Source of the DNA: Hydnum rufescens UP504
Taxonomy: Eukaryota > Basidiomycota > Agaricomycetes > Cantharellales > Hydnaceae
NCBI GenBank assembly: GCA_014904985.1
Contig: MU129241.1
Coordinates: forward strand, 1 to 45,427
Direction of reading: 5' to 3'
Length of the DNA stretch: 45,427 nt
The notes under the pieces were generated by a model. It made no database searches, was not told the DNA's origin, and saw nothing but the letters and a program-made list of their open reading frames with translations. Made by a program: the position numbers and the translations under genes. Positions within the stretch are counted from its first letter, which is position 1; each line of letters starts with the position of its first letter. Of the stretch, positions 21,221-33,360 are shown piece after piece.

Positions 21221-21666
21221 CTACAAGTGTCGCCTTACACCCGACACAGTGAAAAGTGGATCTCACAAGATGAAATCAATCTCAATGAAGGACTGAGGAT
21301 TTGAAGTTGGCGAGTGATTTCTAGTGCACTTAACTCCTCTACGGACAAGGAGATTCCCTAGATGGACCGTTCACTTGGCTACAGTGATCCAAATGAAGTC
21401 AATTTTAAGTTCAGGCCACAAGACCAACTAAGCGTCATGTGGGTATTTGAGTTGCCAAATTTGCCACGACGGAAAATAGGCAGGGCCATAAGAAGTAAAT
21501 ACAGCATCTACATCAGCCCAATGACGTGAAACCGGCCCTCCAACTTCCAAACACACTATTATTCTCGGAAAGTGCCGAACAGTTTATAACACGCCAACGC
21601 GCCGACGTACAGGGCTCCAACTGCCCTTGGACGATTCATATTGCTCTCAGGTGGCTCTTACTTCGA

Positions 21667-24387
21667 ATGATTATCATGCAACCCCTCCAACAGCAGGCAC
21701 AGCAGCAAGGTGGCCAGCATAGTCTCCCCCAACCTCCAAACCCGACGAATTCTCAGCAACCAGTATATGCACCCCCACCCCTGCCACCACCACCCCCTTC
21801 GGGACAAGACTGGACACTCTCTAGTGTTCTCCACTACCTCCAGTCGGAATGGCGGAAGTACGAACGCGATCGGAATGAATGGGAGATAGAAAGAGCAGAA
21901 ATGCGAGCTAGGATCGCCTTACTCGAGGGAGAGCGCAGATCTTTTGAGAACGTAAAGCTCGATTTCATGAGGAGAATTAAAATGCTGGAATACGCCTTAC
22001 GCGTCGAACGGTGCGAGTTTGAGCTTCGCCTCGTTTCACGCTCCACTAATAGGGCTTTTTTCCTTAGCTCGAAACAGCTTACGACCCAGCCCCCTGGATC
22101 TGGTGGCTCTTCGAGAATTCACGTGGAGGGAGCCTTGAGCAAGGAAGAGGCTGGGCCCGAACACAAGTCCGGCAGTGGACGGGACCCAAAATCTCGAGCT
22201 CGATCACGGGAATACCTCAAACAGTGTCTGCAAGAGATCACTTATTTGACGTCCCCGCAAGCCATCAACCCCCTCCCAAACCGACCCCTCCTTAACGTAG
22301 CGGGTAGTTCCAGTGCCCCGAATCTCGTCAGTATTCCAAACCTCCCGACCTTCTCAGTTGACTTCCCACCTCAATCGGCCCAACAGTTCTCCAACCAACC
22401 CTCTGCCTTGACCTCTCAGTCCCAAGGAACCCACCAGTCCCTCCAAAATGCTTCGCAGCCTCAGGTCCATTTTCAAGATTCCCAAACTCCTGGCACTATT
22501 CAGCTCGCTGCCGTGAATGGACGGCCTCGCAAAGTAGTCCCTGACATGGGACGAGATTCGTTGATCTCTAATACGACGGTAGATGCTCCTTCAGATGCTG
22601 TTCGCAATGTACGCACAATTGCAATCACCTCTAATATCCCTGCGGATATTTCCCCCCATGGAGAACGAGAAAGTGGTGAGGACGAGAACGAGGAAAATAA
22701 TACGGACATGGTGGAACACTCAGAACCTCGCCTCGCCTCGCCCCCTCAGCTTTCTCTACTTCATCCTGAGTCTCATTCTGATACCGATGGCTTGATCGAC
22801 ATTAGTTCATCCCATACAATATCAGAAGGGTCAGGGGCGTCAAGGGAGCCAAGTCAGCTGACTGCGATCTTTCGCCCAGACGATGCTGGCCACTGGCGAG
22901 AACAGTTCCGAGCAGCTCGTGCAAATGCAGATGAATCCCAAAATGATCCAGGTACGTGGCGCTTACACCTGTGCCTCAGACTGGGATCTATTCCTTCGAT
23001 TTTTAGACCATGATCTTTCGGTACCGTCGGACATGCTTTCTCTGGTCTCAAAGGAACTACTCGACGAAGATGATACGGATCTGGACAGTACTATGGAACG
23101 TCTAACAGGAGATGAAGCCCCTGCTGGCCCAGCATGGAAACCTAAACGGACCCTGCGAAGGTAGGTGTCTTGTACGTCTCCACATAATGATCAACCTAAA
23201 CTATGTGATTAGCCACCTTGATGCTGTCCGAACAATCTCATTTCACCCCAACGAACTGAGTCTCGCAACTGGGGGCGATGACAATACCATCAAACTCTGG
23301 CGTGTGGACCCTGCCAGTCTTACCTCAACTGCGTGCGTATCATTTACAAGCATTTCTTCTCGTCAACTTCCTCATTTCGAGACAGTGCCCGCCCTTCGAC
23401 TGATTTGGAGCCCCAACTGACCCTACGGGCACACACCGCCGCCATCTCCTCGCTTATTCACTCTCCTTTGAGACGGCTCTTGTATTCAGCATCCCTTGAT
23501 TCTAGCATTCGGGTCTGGTTGTTGCCCCACCCCAATCGAACAACATATGCCGCGTTTGAAGCTAATGTCGGCTTGGCACATGCTACCCTCGTGGGTCACA
23601 CCGATGCCGTTTGGGACCTTGCTCTTGTCCGGAACGAAACGACTTTGGTGTCCTGCGGTGCGGAGGGGTCCATCAAAGTTTGGGATGTTTCCGGGAATGA
23701 ACTCGGAGGGAAACTTAAGCTTAGCTGGGGGTACAATGGGTCTGAATCAGAGAGTCATGGAGACGAACCTGGAGCGACCAGTTTGGAGGCCGTCAAAACG
23801 GACCTACGTACGATTGCCGTCGCTTTCCGAGACGCTATCGTCAAGTTATTTGATCTCGAAACTGGGAGGGAAACTGGGCGGCTGAATAGTGATATCAGTT
23901 ATGGTGGGTATCCTTTGTCTTTGATTTTCGATGCCATCGCTGATATTCGTTTTCAAAAAGATGGCACCAGTCGCACTCAGATCAACAAGATCATTTCCCA
24001 TCCAACTATACCTCTCATCGTCACCGCTCATGAAGATAGGTATATCCGGATCTTTGACATCGTTACAGGTGAAATAGAGCCGTTGCAATTGTTATGGTGA
24101 TTGGCTGATATCACCTCTTAGGGGAATGTACACACTCGATGCTAGCTCATCTCGACTCAGTGACCTCGCTATCTATCGACCCATCAGGGTTCACGATGGT
24201 GTCGTCAGGCCAAGACTGTTCAATCCGGTTCTGGGATTTACTCAACACGCGGGCGTGCATTCAGGAATCCACCGTACACCGCAAAAAGGGGGATGAAGGT
24301 GTATTAGATGTCATGTTCCATCCTGGCGGGTTACCCTTCCTCGCTAGTGCTGGGGCTGATGGAGTAGTTAAGTTGTTCGCATCTTGA
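21667..24387 (+). CDS. PRO11: Striatin-family STRIPAK scaffold (Pro11/Far8-like)
   Basis: The model is join(21667..22010, 22068..22951, 23007..23160, 23213..23332, 23386..23903, 23961..24068, 24122..24387), 797 aa. A Gln/Pro-rich start precedes the striatin N-terminal region (SVLHYLQSEWRKYERDRNEW, then MRARIALLEGERRSFENVK), which holds the caveolin-like motif, a coiled coil and the calmodulin-binding helix. A long disordered middle follows, then seven WD40 repeats (about 461-797; IKLW, IRVW, IKVW, IRIFD, IRFWD). Striatin is the regulatory PP2A B''' subunit that scaffolds STRIPAK; in filamentous fungi it controls hyphal fusion and fruiting. All six introns are GT-AG (52-57 nt) and phase closes. 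The introns at 22011 and 23904 are 57 nt with no in-frame stop, so retention would keep the frame. The start could also be ATG 21676. Confidence 0.93.
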
Positions 24388-24909
24388 TATTGATCAGGTC
24401 GTTTCTATTTCAAATCCTCACTGTGGGCATGAAGTCTGTTTGATCGCGCCAAAGAGTCGAAACAGGTGGAATTTCCAAAGGTAACTTTATTACAATACAA
24501 TGTAACAGGAGGAAGCGCGAGATATTAGGAGACGATTGTAGGTGCCTATCGTCAATGGATGCTTTCCTACACCAGCGGGAGAAAAATGGAATGAAGGCAC
24601 CATTTCCATACTGAAGAACCGTAAGGTGAGCTTCCTGGACCGAAGACCATCAACCAAACGGATTCTCGCCTGAGTACGAGACATAAGAAATTGTCTGCGT
24701 CCCTGAGAATACACTGTGACAGCATGAAGAATGGCAAACAAAAAAAATGCATGGGCATATATGCTCCTCGTAGCATAAGGAAGGGAAGAACTTCATCGAC
24801 AAAGGATGAAGATAGCTTTCTCCGGCGCCAGCTTAATTCGTTTGTGAATGACATAAACAAACTGTCCGATAGTGTGCTCTTAAGGAGGAATATGGTTAGG
24901 GTGTAGCTC
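24388..24909. other. Convergent spacer after striatin
   Basis: No gene is recognised. Short open stretches exist on both strands without family resemblance or splice support. An AATACAATG-rich stretch near 24490 may belong to the striatin 3' end. Confidence 0.4.
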
Positions 24910-25178
24910 TCAAGAAGTCGCTACCCGCAACGCATTGATGGCGCGAAATGCTTCTTCTCGATAGTTGGATGTCCGTGTGGCCTGCCTTGCAAATGGCCTT
25001 TGAACCCAATGAATGATGAGGGCGGCGGTTTGGCCACACACAGGATACAGTCAGGATCACTTCTGTCTGATTCTCTCAGGTTGGGCGTTGCGTTTCTCTA
25101 GAAATAGAGAATGAGTACCAATCGATGCCGGAAAGGGAGGAACACGCACCGAAGGGGGGTTTGTTCTTATCCTTGGAT
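24910..25178 (-). CDS. C-terminal exons of a small unrecognised gene
   Basis: Three minus-strand exons close in phase: 25150-25178 (SKDKNKPPF), 25061-25097 (EKRNAQPERIRQK) and 24910-24985 (QATRTSNYREEAFRAINALR, then VATS and a stop). The introns are 25098-25149 (52 nt, GTGCGT...TAG) and 24986-25060 (75 nt, weak donor GTGATC). The product is basic and helical. The 5' exons are not resolved; the preceding intron seems to end CTATCAG at 25179 with CTAAT as branch point. I do not recognise a family. It converges on striatin. Confidence 0.4.
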
Positions 25179-25371
25179 CTGATAGCAGAGATTAGGAGGT
25201 GGTCACATGGATATTAAGCCCAAGTTCTTATGTAAGTCGTTCCCATAGTTTTCTGCCTGTCGCTGGTCGAAGTCGAAACTCCATTTCTCCACACATACGA
25301 GGTTCAGTAGTGGTGTTATTCAGAGACGTATGGATCACCGAATCATGTTTGTTTAAGCTGGACAATCCTCG
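25179..25371. other. Unresolved 5' part of the minus-strand gene
   Basis: On the minus strand WSFDFDQRQAENYGNDLHKN (near 25270-25220) is an open stretch that could be an exon or part of a long intron starting GTATGT near 25295. No start codon could be assigned. Confidence 0.3.
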
Positions 25372-25795
25372 TTGATGCCTCGAAGACCTCCACCGTCGCC
25401 CCTTCGTCTCTGTAACGGTCCTTTGGTCCGTGTGTCCCCTTCCATTGCCGCTGATCGAAGACTGATTCCATCATGCCTATTCCTTCCAGCCCCCGAGAGG
25501 GGCTCCGCGCCACAAGCTCCCAGATCTTCCTCGCCCTATTTTTATTCCAACTTGCAATAGACCTCCCGGTTCAGTCCCTAGTGCGAATCCCATCCAAGTG
25601 CCACTAGCATCAGCACCCTCCTCCCGGGAAGAGCGGTCATACCATGGTCATTGGAGTGCATTTGGTGGTGGTGTGATTGTGGATATTGCGCCTCCGCCAC
25701 GCGCGGTTCACAATCCGGTGGCAATTTGGGGCTTTCAAGCTGTAATTGGGTCCCAGTTCCAATATTCTCCTCTTATTCTCCCAACCCAATTGTAG
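25372..25795 (+). other. CG-containing open stretch at the repeat boundary
   Basis: Open frames with gene-like composition run to the repeat boundary near 25800: MPRRPPPSPLRLCNG from 25378, and a Pro/Ser-rich frame (PRPIFIPTCNRPP to about GFQAVIGSQFQ, stop 25795). This could be the remains of a gene cut by repeat insertion. No family is recognised. Confidence 0.3.
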
Positions 25796-25799
25796 TGTT

Positions 25800-26340
25800 T
25801 AAAGTGTATGTCTCTTCAGGTGTGGGTGTCATATTTGTTACATGCATTTCCAGACCTACCACAAGAGATGTAAGTGATAGGTTGAAGAGGCCCCCACACC
25901 ACATACAATACCTGAATCTGCCCTGAATTGTTTCCCTGGCTTGTAAGAGCTCAATTGGGCAACAAATCACCCTCACAATAGTGGGCTGGTCACCCATTTT
26001 CACACTTATTGTATAGTAATTTCTGTCACATTTGATACCTATCAAGGTCTACCCCCCAAAGGTGTTGAAGGACTGTAGTGATGATGAGGGCTTTGGGATT
26101 GGGGTTGCTGATGAGGGTCAAGGAGACAAAGGGGGAGGAGGAGTTTGGATTGGTAGCTGTAAGGACTCACATGGGGGGTGAGGTGATGAGGGGTGCTGAT
26201 GTAGCTCTAGGTGCCACCAATGATCAATTACCCAACCCACAGCCTGCTGGCCTAGGCCTGACATGAGGGCAGTTATAGCAACCAAAATTGTCAGGAACAG
26301 ATTGACATTTGCTTCAACCCTCAGAGCTACCCATCAAACT
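25800..26340 (-). repeat. Diverged copy of the ORF-bearing LTR, minus strand
   Basis: Read on the minus strand it contains the LTR start region (...CAATCTGTTC, near 26300), the VINHW-type segment complementary to CCAACCCACAGCC, and the Pro-rich tail (LQLPIQTPPPPLSP, SSLQSFNTFGG) ending near 26050. Both ends are poorly defined. It is older than the copies at 7118 and 39849. Confidence 0.5.
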
Positions 26341-28204
26341 TTTGCCTACACTGATCATACCAGGCTTAATTATGAGGTCCCCCTCATAATTTGGGGCAAA
26401 GGTCAACATATCTCTTGTAGTTGTCAAAAAAAAGGAGGGCAATTATGTACAAAGATTAATCCAAAAATGCATACATACTCAAGTCTTATCCAAAGTCTTC
26501 CATATACAAAATAGGATCTGTAGAGGTTTCTTCTAGATAGAGTGTGAGAAACCAAAAGGAGGATTTGAGTTTGGGGCTCAAAACCTTGGCTTAACATGCC
26601 AAGGTAAAACAGGTGCTTCCCTCCCTATTTAGCTGGGAATGCCTGTAGGCTTTTTAGAACAGTACTAAGATAGATAGCTATCTGTACTGGCAATGGGAGT
26701 GTTTGAGACAAGCTGTCTCAGAGCTAGTCAAATGGTTAGGGTTCAGAAGAGAGGACTATACTGTCCTCAAGCAGTTGCCAGTTGGTAGATGAGAGGAGCT
26801 GCCAGTCCTCAAGATGGGTATGAGTCAGAAACTGAGGGGTTTGGCTATCCTCAGATTTTCAGCTAGGTGTCAGGTGTCTCAGAGTTCACTCTTTCCTGTG
26901 CTAGCTGGTTGTTAAGCTGAGTCCACAGAAATCTTACAAGGTCTAGGTGTTGACCAGGGAATATCTTCACACAGCTTCACAAAAGCTCTTTTGGCTTGTA
27001 GTGGTAAGAGGGAAAGAATTATTATTCTTGGGGGTGGAATGTACAGGTTTTTATATGTTAGCCTAGAACTCCTGAGTGGCACATGGCATTGGTTTATTTT
27101 TGGATGGATTCTAGACCTGGCTGGCCTTTGCCTATTATGGAAAGCTCTATTAAGCCTGGAGGGTCCTTGGTCTATTTAGGGAACTTGCTACAGAGTCTAG
27201 ACAATAACATGTTTCAGGTGACACAATTCCCCTTAGTCATTGACTCATAGGTTTTTAGTCATCCTGATTTCTGTCCCTTGCCTGTCTCCAAGCCAATTTG
27301 TGTATGTAGGTAGTCTAGCTGAGGACTTAAGGTCCAAATAACAAGAATTTGGCATTTTCTTACCCTAAATTTCCTACCTACAGGATCTTTTCCATTCCAC
27401 TGCCAGGAATGCAAGGGTGGGCACCACTCAGAAGAAAGCACTGCCAGAGAGTCATTAGAAGGACTTAGCCTCATGTCAGCCCCATGTTTTCCAGCATTTT
27501 CCAGTCTTGATTCAAGTTGCATTACAGGAACCCTCAAAACCTGTCCAGTGTGGGGCCAGAGGCTCCAAGGGCCACCCATACAATGGATTGGATGTATGTA
27601 TATATTTCACTGACACAGTTTACATAGCCACTTGTACCAAAGTTAAGGCTCCATTTAAAACTACACTGTTTCATGCCTCAGTTTCTTCCTTCTGCTTCTT
27701 CTGAAGTTAGTCTTGGGAGCTCAAGAAACACCAAAGTTTGAACAGTGCTATTTTGTCTATTTATATAGTATACTTTAGTATACCACACTTGCACCTGTTA
27801 GAGTCCAAATGGTCCCTTTTCCTATCCATCCCACCTGCATTGAAGTTAAGCTGCCTATTCACTATGTTTGCATTACATTCCTTTGGCACAGTGGCAGTAG
27901 TACAGAAGTGAGATGGAGATAGCTGAAAAGAAAAAGAGGTCAGCAGCTAAACAGTCACAATTTTTTGTTTTCAGTAACTGAGTAAAAGGGCAGTTTCTTT
28001 TTGGGTTGAAACAGTGCAGTTTCATGTTGCCAAACAGAGCCTAAGTATTTGGCTCTGAGGAACCAAGTGTGCCAGTTCCCACAGGGTCATGGAAGCAAAT
28101 GCTCAAATGCACTGCATTACAAATCAGTTCCTATAGGGTTGCCATTGTTTGGTCTGAGGAAGAAAATGTGCTATAAACAAAGGCTGGAAGTGTAAATAGA
28201 ACCT
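26341..28204. other. Repeat-like sequence without recognisable genes
   Basis: About 1.9 kb of TG/CA-rich sequence nearly free of CG, as in the other decayed repeats. I see no conserved motif, terminal repeats or coding frame. A purine-rich run lies near 26425 and short palindromes such as CAAAACCTTGGC occur. It is probably old transposon sequence. Confidence 0.4.
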
Positions 28205-28690
28205 CACAAGCTCAGCCAATCATATGGCACCCATATGCTCATACACTCTTGGCTCCTCTCTTCCCCAGCTTAATTATGGGGTTCTCATCATTCTTGCCAT
28301 ATTTATCAGCATCCTTGTTATTATTATTGCCCTTATGGCATCAGGCCTAGGTCAGTGAGCTGTGGGTTGGGTAATTGATCAGTGGCAGCACCTGGGGCTA
28401 TGTCAGCACCTTTCATCACCTCAACCACCATGTAAGTCAATCCAGCTACCTATCCAGACCCCTCCTCCCACACCTCCCCTGGTCCCTGAGCCCTCACCAC
28501 CCATTCCAATTCCTGCCCCCTCATTCTCACTACAATCCTTTGACACCTTCAATACCTTTGAGGTACCCATGCATGCAGTGCCTTCAAGGTATAGGCAATG
28601 AATGGAGTTGTGGCTTTGTCATGTGGAGAGACACCCACAGGATTCATAACTTGATGGATGGGTCATGGTTGGTAAGCAGGTGTGTCAGCT
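28205..28690 (+). repeat. Diverged copy of the ORF-bearing LTR, plus strand
   Basis: It aligns with the LTR at 7118 from the ATCATATGGCACC stretch (28221) to the CAGCTTAGTGAGG stretch (28686). The membrane segment (VLIILAIFISILVIIIALM) is followed by one in-frame stop (TGA near 28357). The rest is open: GWVIDQWQHLGLCQHL, the Pro-rich tail and SFDTFNTFEVP, with the stop near 28601. It shows that the tail frame of the ORF is ancestral. Confidence 0.6.
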
Positions 28691-29182
28691 TAGTGAGGGT
28701 TAGTCATGGGTGTAATATATTGTATTACATAAGGGACTTTGGACTCAAAAGTCATGTATATATGGCAGATGCCAAGATTAAACAGTTAACTTTTGCCCAG
28801 ACCTCTACACCTAGTGAGAACTGTGAATCCTCTTGTCTCTGTCTCCACTCTACTGTCTTGCTAACTGGTTGGCCTGTCTGGTGGCCATTAACACTAGGCC
28901 TTTCCCTTGTTGTCTAGAGTGCCAGTTGGAACTCAAATAGGGAAAGCAGTGAGTAGTGGTCCTATCCTACTTACTGACCACCCCCTTCCTCTCCTTAGGT
29001 AGTGACTGTGCCACTTGGCCAGTCACTACTTTATAACCTTTCACCATTCTCTCCTTCCCCTCACAACCTTTTCCCCTGCACTCAGAGCAAAGCCAGTGCT
29101 AAGGGTCATGATTACTTCTTCTCCTATTTCCCCCTATCCTGCTCCCAACCTGTTGACTCCACTTTGTCCAAGTATGACAATG
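28691..29182. other. Repeat-like spacer
   Basis: No genes are seen. The sequence is TG/CA-rich, nearly free of CG, and probably the degraded remainder of neighbouring elements. Confidence 0.4.
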
Positions 29183-29799
29183 AGTGGTTGCCAAAGTCAG
29201 GTTCAGGTCAGGTTTTTCCCCATTTGGGCAAAACCTGAACTTAACCAAAACCTGAATCTCCCCAATTGGCAAAACCTGGACCTAACCTGAATAAAACCTA
29301 TGTTAGGTTAGGTTCAGGTTTATCCCAGGTTCAAACCTGAAATCATGAGCCCTTCAGACATGAGAAATATTTGAGCTGAACACTGATTCTAACCATAATT
29401 CAGAATGAGTCATCAATTCTGGCAAGTACCTTGGTGGGGAAATGTGTTACTTTGAAGTGAAGTTAAACATAAAACCTCATGCAAAGTTTATATTGACATA
29501 GTCTATGTATAGTCAATATAAACTTTGCATGGGGTTTTATGTTTAACTTCACTTCAAAGTGACACATTTCTCCACCAAAGTACTTGCCAGAATTGATGAC
29601 TCATTCTGGATTATGGTGAAAATCAGTGTTCAGCTCCAATATTTCTCATGTCTGAAGGGGCATGGTTTCAGGTTTGAACCTTGGTTAAACCAGAACCTAA
29701 CCTAACATAGGTTTTATTCAGTAGTTCAGGTTGCATGAGTAGTTCAGGTTTTGCCCAAATGGGGCAAAACCTGACCTGAACCTAACTTAGGCAACCATA
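29183..29799. mobile_element. Fold-back MITE, third copy, 617 bp
   Basis: The two arms mirror each other around 29490 (GCAAAGTTTATATTGACATA / TATAGTCAATATAAACTTTGC). The right end GGCAACCATA is intact and the left end is AGTGGTTGCC, one or two changes from TATGGTTGCC. Arms, ends and AGGTTCAGGT repeats match the copy at 4183. The 8-bp flanks no longer match. Confidence 0.82.
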
Positions 29800-30508
29800 T
29801 TTGGCACTAGTCTTCCCATATCTCCTCCAATCCATGGCCAATTTGGGTGATCTTGAATACCATGGATACAGGGAATCTGGGTCTTCCATAATCCATTTCC
29901 TTTGGAAATTTTGGTTCAGCCACAGTGGAGTAAAGGGACACTCTTCTCCTCAGCTGAGCACATTGGAAGCCCCCTGCCAACTGGCCTGTATCCCCCTCAA
30001 TTCCTAATGGGTTTGGATGGAAGTGTCATATCAAGGCCTTGTGTAATTCATCTTGGCCTTAGAATTTAAAGCCACTATTGTGGAATGGTCAGACATTCTT
30101 TCCTCACATTATCCTCATTTGGACTCCCCCACCAGTTCAGCTATATCTTCTTCAATTCTGGCCCAATTTACATGATTTTAATCTTCATGGGTACATCTAC
30201 TTCATCTCCTTATATATCCATGTAGGTGAAGGCTTTGGTGTAGCTGTTGGAACATTATGGAACATCCTCTCCACCACCCCTCCTTCCTTTGCCCAAATCC
30301 TATTCCCTTTCTATCTCTACCAAACTTTAATGGATTTTTCTCATTTGAAGGTGAAAGATAGTCTTTTCCATCTTATTTTTTCTCCACCCTTGGCCATCCC
30401 CAATTCTTGGACTGTCAAGCTAGTGCTTGGGTGCATGGATCTCAAAATGCTTCCTCTAGATCTCTGTTCCCACCCATACCCCTACTCCAAATCATTTCCA
30501 AATGGTCC
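29800..30508. other. Unassigned repeat-region sequence
   Basis: Open frames of up to about 150 codons exist on the plus strand (30078-30536), but their composition follows the low-CG, T-rich background and I recognise no domain. Nothing is supported. Confidence 0.35.
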
Positions 30509-30513
30509 TATAT

Positions 30514-32963
30514 TGTCAGGGCAACACTGCCATTGAAGCCACAAACAGAAAGAGAGAATAACATGACTATCAGTGAATCTGAGTATACACACACAGGACA
30601 CAGTTGCACCTATCACAGTGGGAATCCTGAGAGATTGAAACTGGTGATCCCCCTTAGCACATATCCTTCCAAGGCAGTGTACACCTGGGTACCCCAAGGG
30701 TGTCAATGGAGTTGAAGGACTGTAGTGATGCTGAGGGAGCTGGGATTGGGAGGGGTGGCAAGGATTCAGGGAATGGGGGTGGAGTAGGAGGAAGAAGAGG
30801 AGTCTGGATTGGCAACTGCATTGACTCATGTGGTGTTGCAGGGATAAATCCCTACACCATAGAATCCTCATCTGAGGCCTATTTTCCCTACAAATGAATC
30901 AATTACTTGTCACCCCACTCATTTATTTCAATCATCATTCATTTATTCAAGAATCTATTGGATTCCTACCCCTTATCAATTCACAATATTGCCTCATTCC
31001 TTTACCATGAACACCAGTTAATTTGTTGACTGTCTGTCAGATATCAACAGTCCTCATCAAAAAGGGGCAGTTTATGCCCCACATCAAGTCCATTTTCTTT
31101 GGACAAGGCAATTCAACTTGCCATCCTTCTTCAAGACTGTATGACTTGCTTGTGCTTCCAAGTCATCATATTGCCTTAAGGGTGATGGATTGTGATTATT
31201 AATGACATGGACCAGGCCTAGTTCTGATTCTGGACTCACAGATCTGTCACATGATCCAGAAAGGGGCTACAATACTCTAAAGGAGTATTTTTGAATTTCT
31301 CTGTCAGTTTTGATTGGGTCAACTCGGAATGACTGCGCCCAGAAAGATACAAATTGTACCTATCGAATGGTATTAAACATGAAATGAACGGATCAAAAAT
31401 GCAGTCCCTGTACCATTATCTTTCCACAGATTCATACTCTGAAGGAGTATTTCTTGATTTTCAAAGCCAATTATTATCAGATTCATTCGCAAGTACCACA
31501 CCCTGAAAGCTGTTAAAAATGCTCATTGAATGGTACCAAGGGAAAAATGAGCAGACACAAACTCCATTTTTCACAAGACAACTCCCCATGACTCCCCCTT
31601 TGCTCCACCATCCAAAATAGTGAATTACTTCCAGCCCTCTTATGTCCAATGGAGAAGACCCTCAGGGTGACCTATTCCACTTTTCCTTAAGGGAACTTGT
31701 CAGAATTGAAGGAGGAATAGCATGTAATGTGTCAATCTCCCTGTTAATTTGGTAGTGTCCAAATTAAGGAGTGGGGAGGAACCGGTAGGTGGAGGAGGTT
31801 CTGGATCCAAGGGAATAGTCCAGTCTGTGGGACTAAGGCCATTCCATCTAGCCTGGCTGGCTAGAAGTTCCTGTAGGGTTGGGGGTTCTATACCCACAAG
31901 GGCAAAGTAAGATGGCTTAGTCATAGGATTGGGGGTCACACAGTGTGTAGTGTGTAATCAACAAGTCTGTGACTCTGTGAGCTGGGCAGTTGATGGTGGT
32001 AGAAAAGATACATCCTCCAGGCATTGCCATGGCTCTTTCCATACAGGAAGTATGACTAAGAAAGCTATGTAAGAAGAGGGGCAATTCCCAGGGCAGCACC
32101 AAACTCCTCTATGAGGAGAAGCTTTCCACCAGTTTGGCTCTAGAAAGCTATAGTAAATCCATGTAAAAGAGTGAAGTTGCTCTAAGGCCTAAGGGACTCA
32201 TAACACCACTAACACACCCCTTTATCTTGAAATTGGAATATCTCCATCAGTTTTGAAGATTTTAACTTCATTTCTTTTTCTCTATATGTCCCTTAAGTCA
32301 GAATTTTTCACTTTCTATTGAGTTGAAGTCTGGATTGTATATTAGGTCCAGCTAGCACACAAATTCAGTAGTTCTCCCCTCCCTCCAGTTTGAAGCTCCT
32401 TGAACAGCTGCTGGTCCCTGGGTGATTTCTCACTACAAAAAGCGAATTCTAACTACACTTTGACTAAGGTCTCAAGAAGAGATTCTTAGGGTGTGGTAAT
32501 TTGACACAAACACACATTCTCACTTAATTGCTTGCACTTTGTTGGCTCACAGCAATTTTCCCCTGTTCCAAAAGACCTTCACTTGAGTGTGAACACTCAG
32601 ATTAATTCTGTGGTTCCCTCCTTTGTCCATGACTTAATGACACAGACTGTAGCTGGATTGATCTCTTTCATTCCTGCTTACAGTGGGGAGCAAGGGGACA
32701 AGAGGTGCTGACAAGGCTGCCAATGCTGCCACTGGTTGATTACCCAGCCCATAGCCCACCAGTCAAGGCCCAATAGTATGAGGGCAATAATAATAAGAGA
32801 AATTCCAATAATGGCAAGGATGACAATAACCCCCTGACTGAATGGAGGGAGAGAGGAGATGAGAGCATTTGAGGAAGTAGGTGCCATATGATAGAGTTGA
32901 TGAGGAATGATACTCTGATGGGTAAGTCCACAAGTGGAAGCAAATGTCAATTTGATCCTGACA
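30514..32963 (-). repeat. Solo LTR (minus) split in two by element X
   Basis: The two parts, 30514-30833 (LTR 3' half) and 32683-32963 (LTR 5' half), are in the same orientation and together make one LTR of the 7118 family. The ends are TGTCAGG (30514) and CCTGACA (32963), flanked by TATAT on both sides (30509-30513 and 32964-32968). The ORF frame is visible in both parts: LQLPIQTP and SFDTLGVP-type residues in the first, GVIVILAIIGISLI and WAMGWVINQWQHW in the second. Element X lies between them. Confidence 0.78.
30834..32682 (+). mobile_element. LTR-like element family X, copy 2
   Basis: It starts TGTTGCAGGGATAAATCCC and ends CATTCCTGCTTACA, with GTGG duplicated on both sides (30830-30833 and 32683-32686). 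It aligns with copy 1 (6143-8698, reverse) over most of its length and has about 0.5 kb extra near 31720-32220. It has no recognisable gene. TG...CA ends and a 4-5-bp duplication agree with an LTR-type origin. Confidence 0.65.
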
Positions 32964-32968
32964 TATAT

Positions 32969-33300
32969 GATGCCTCAACACCCCTACTCTCCATTATGCC
33001 CTTCCAATCATATTCCACCCACCAGACCCCAGAAACCTGCCCTTATTCCAGCTTTACAGATAAATACCCTAGGAAAAATTTCTTTTGGTGTGGAAGGAAA
33101 TCAATACCAAAAAAAATGGGGGGCAGTAGGGGTAGCTGGCATATGCAGGGCTGAGGGAAAGATATAAATGGCCTCTTGGCATCTAGGATGGGAATATTGC
33201 TATGGACCTCTGGCTGTGATGTGGACTTAGGGTGGATAGTGTATCCTGCAATAGGGCAGCTGTAGACACTTCACACATGCAACCCCCACCCCCCCTCCCC
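32969..33300. other. Repeat-like spacer
   Basis: No gene is seen. The sequence is low in CG. It contains an A-run and a C-run (near 33110 and 33285). Confidence 0.35.
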
Positions 33301-33360
33301 TGTCATGGGGGATAATATGTATGTAATGATAATGATAAATAAATAAATAAATAAATCAAT
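33301..33360. repeat. Simple repeat (AATG/AAAT)n
   Basis: ATGATAATGATAAATAAATA-type tetranucleotide repeats run up to the start of the next repeat at 33361. Confidence 0.8.

Noticed and set aside
21526..21666. Longer N-terminus of striatin
   Set aside because: The frame is open upstream but no ATG in good context precedes 21667, and the extra residues do not resemble striatin.
24490..24860. Overlapping minus-strand ORFs after striatin as a gene
   Set aside because: No recognisable family, no phase-consistent splice sites; probably chance frames in 3' flank.
29183..29190. 8-bp target duplication for the third fold-back copy
   Set aside because: Flanks at the two ends do not match, and the left terminus is mutated, so no duplication is claimed.
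30078..30536. 152-codon open frame as a gene
   Set aside because: No family, no splice or promoter context, low-CG repeat background; length is expected where stops are scarce in a T/C-rich strand.
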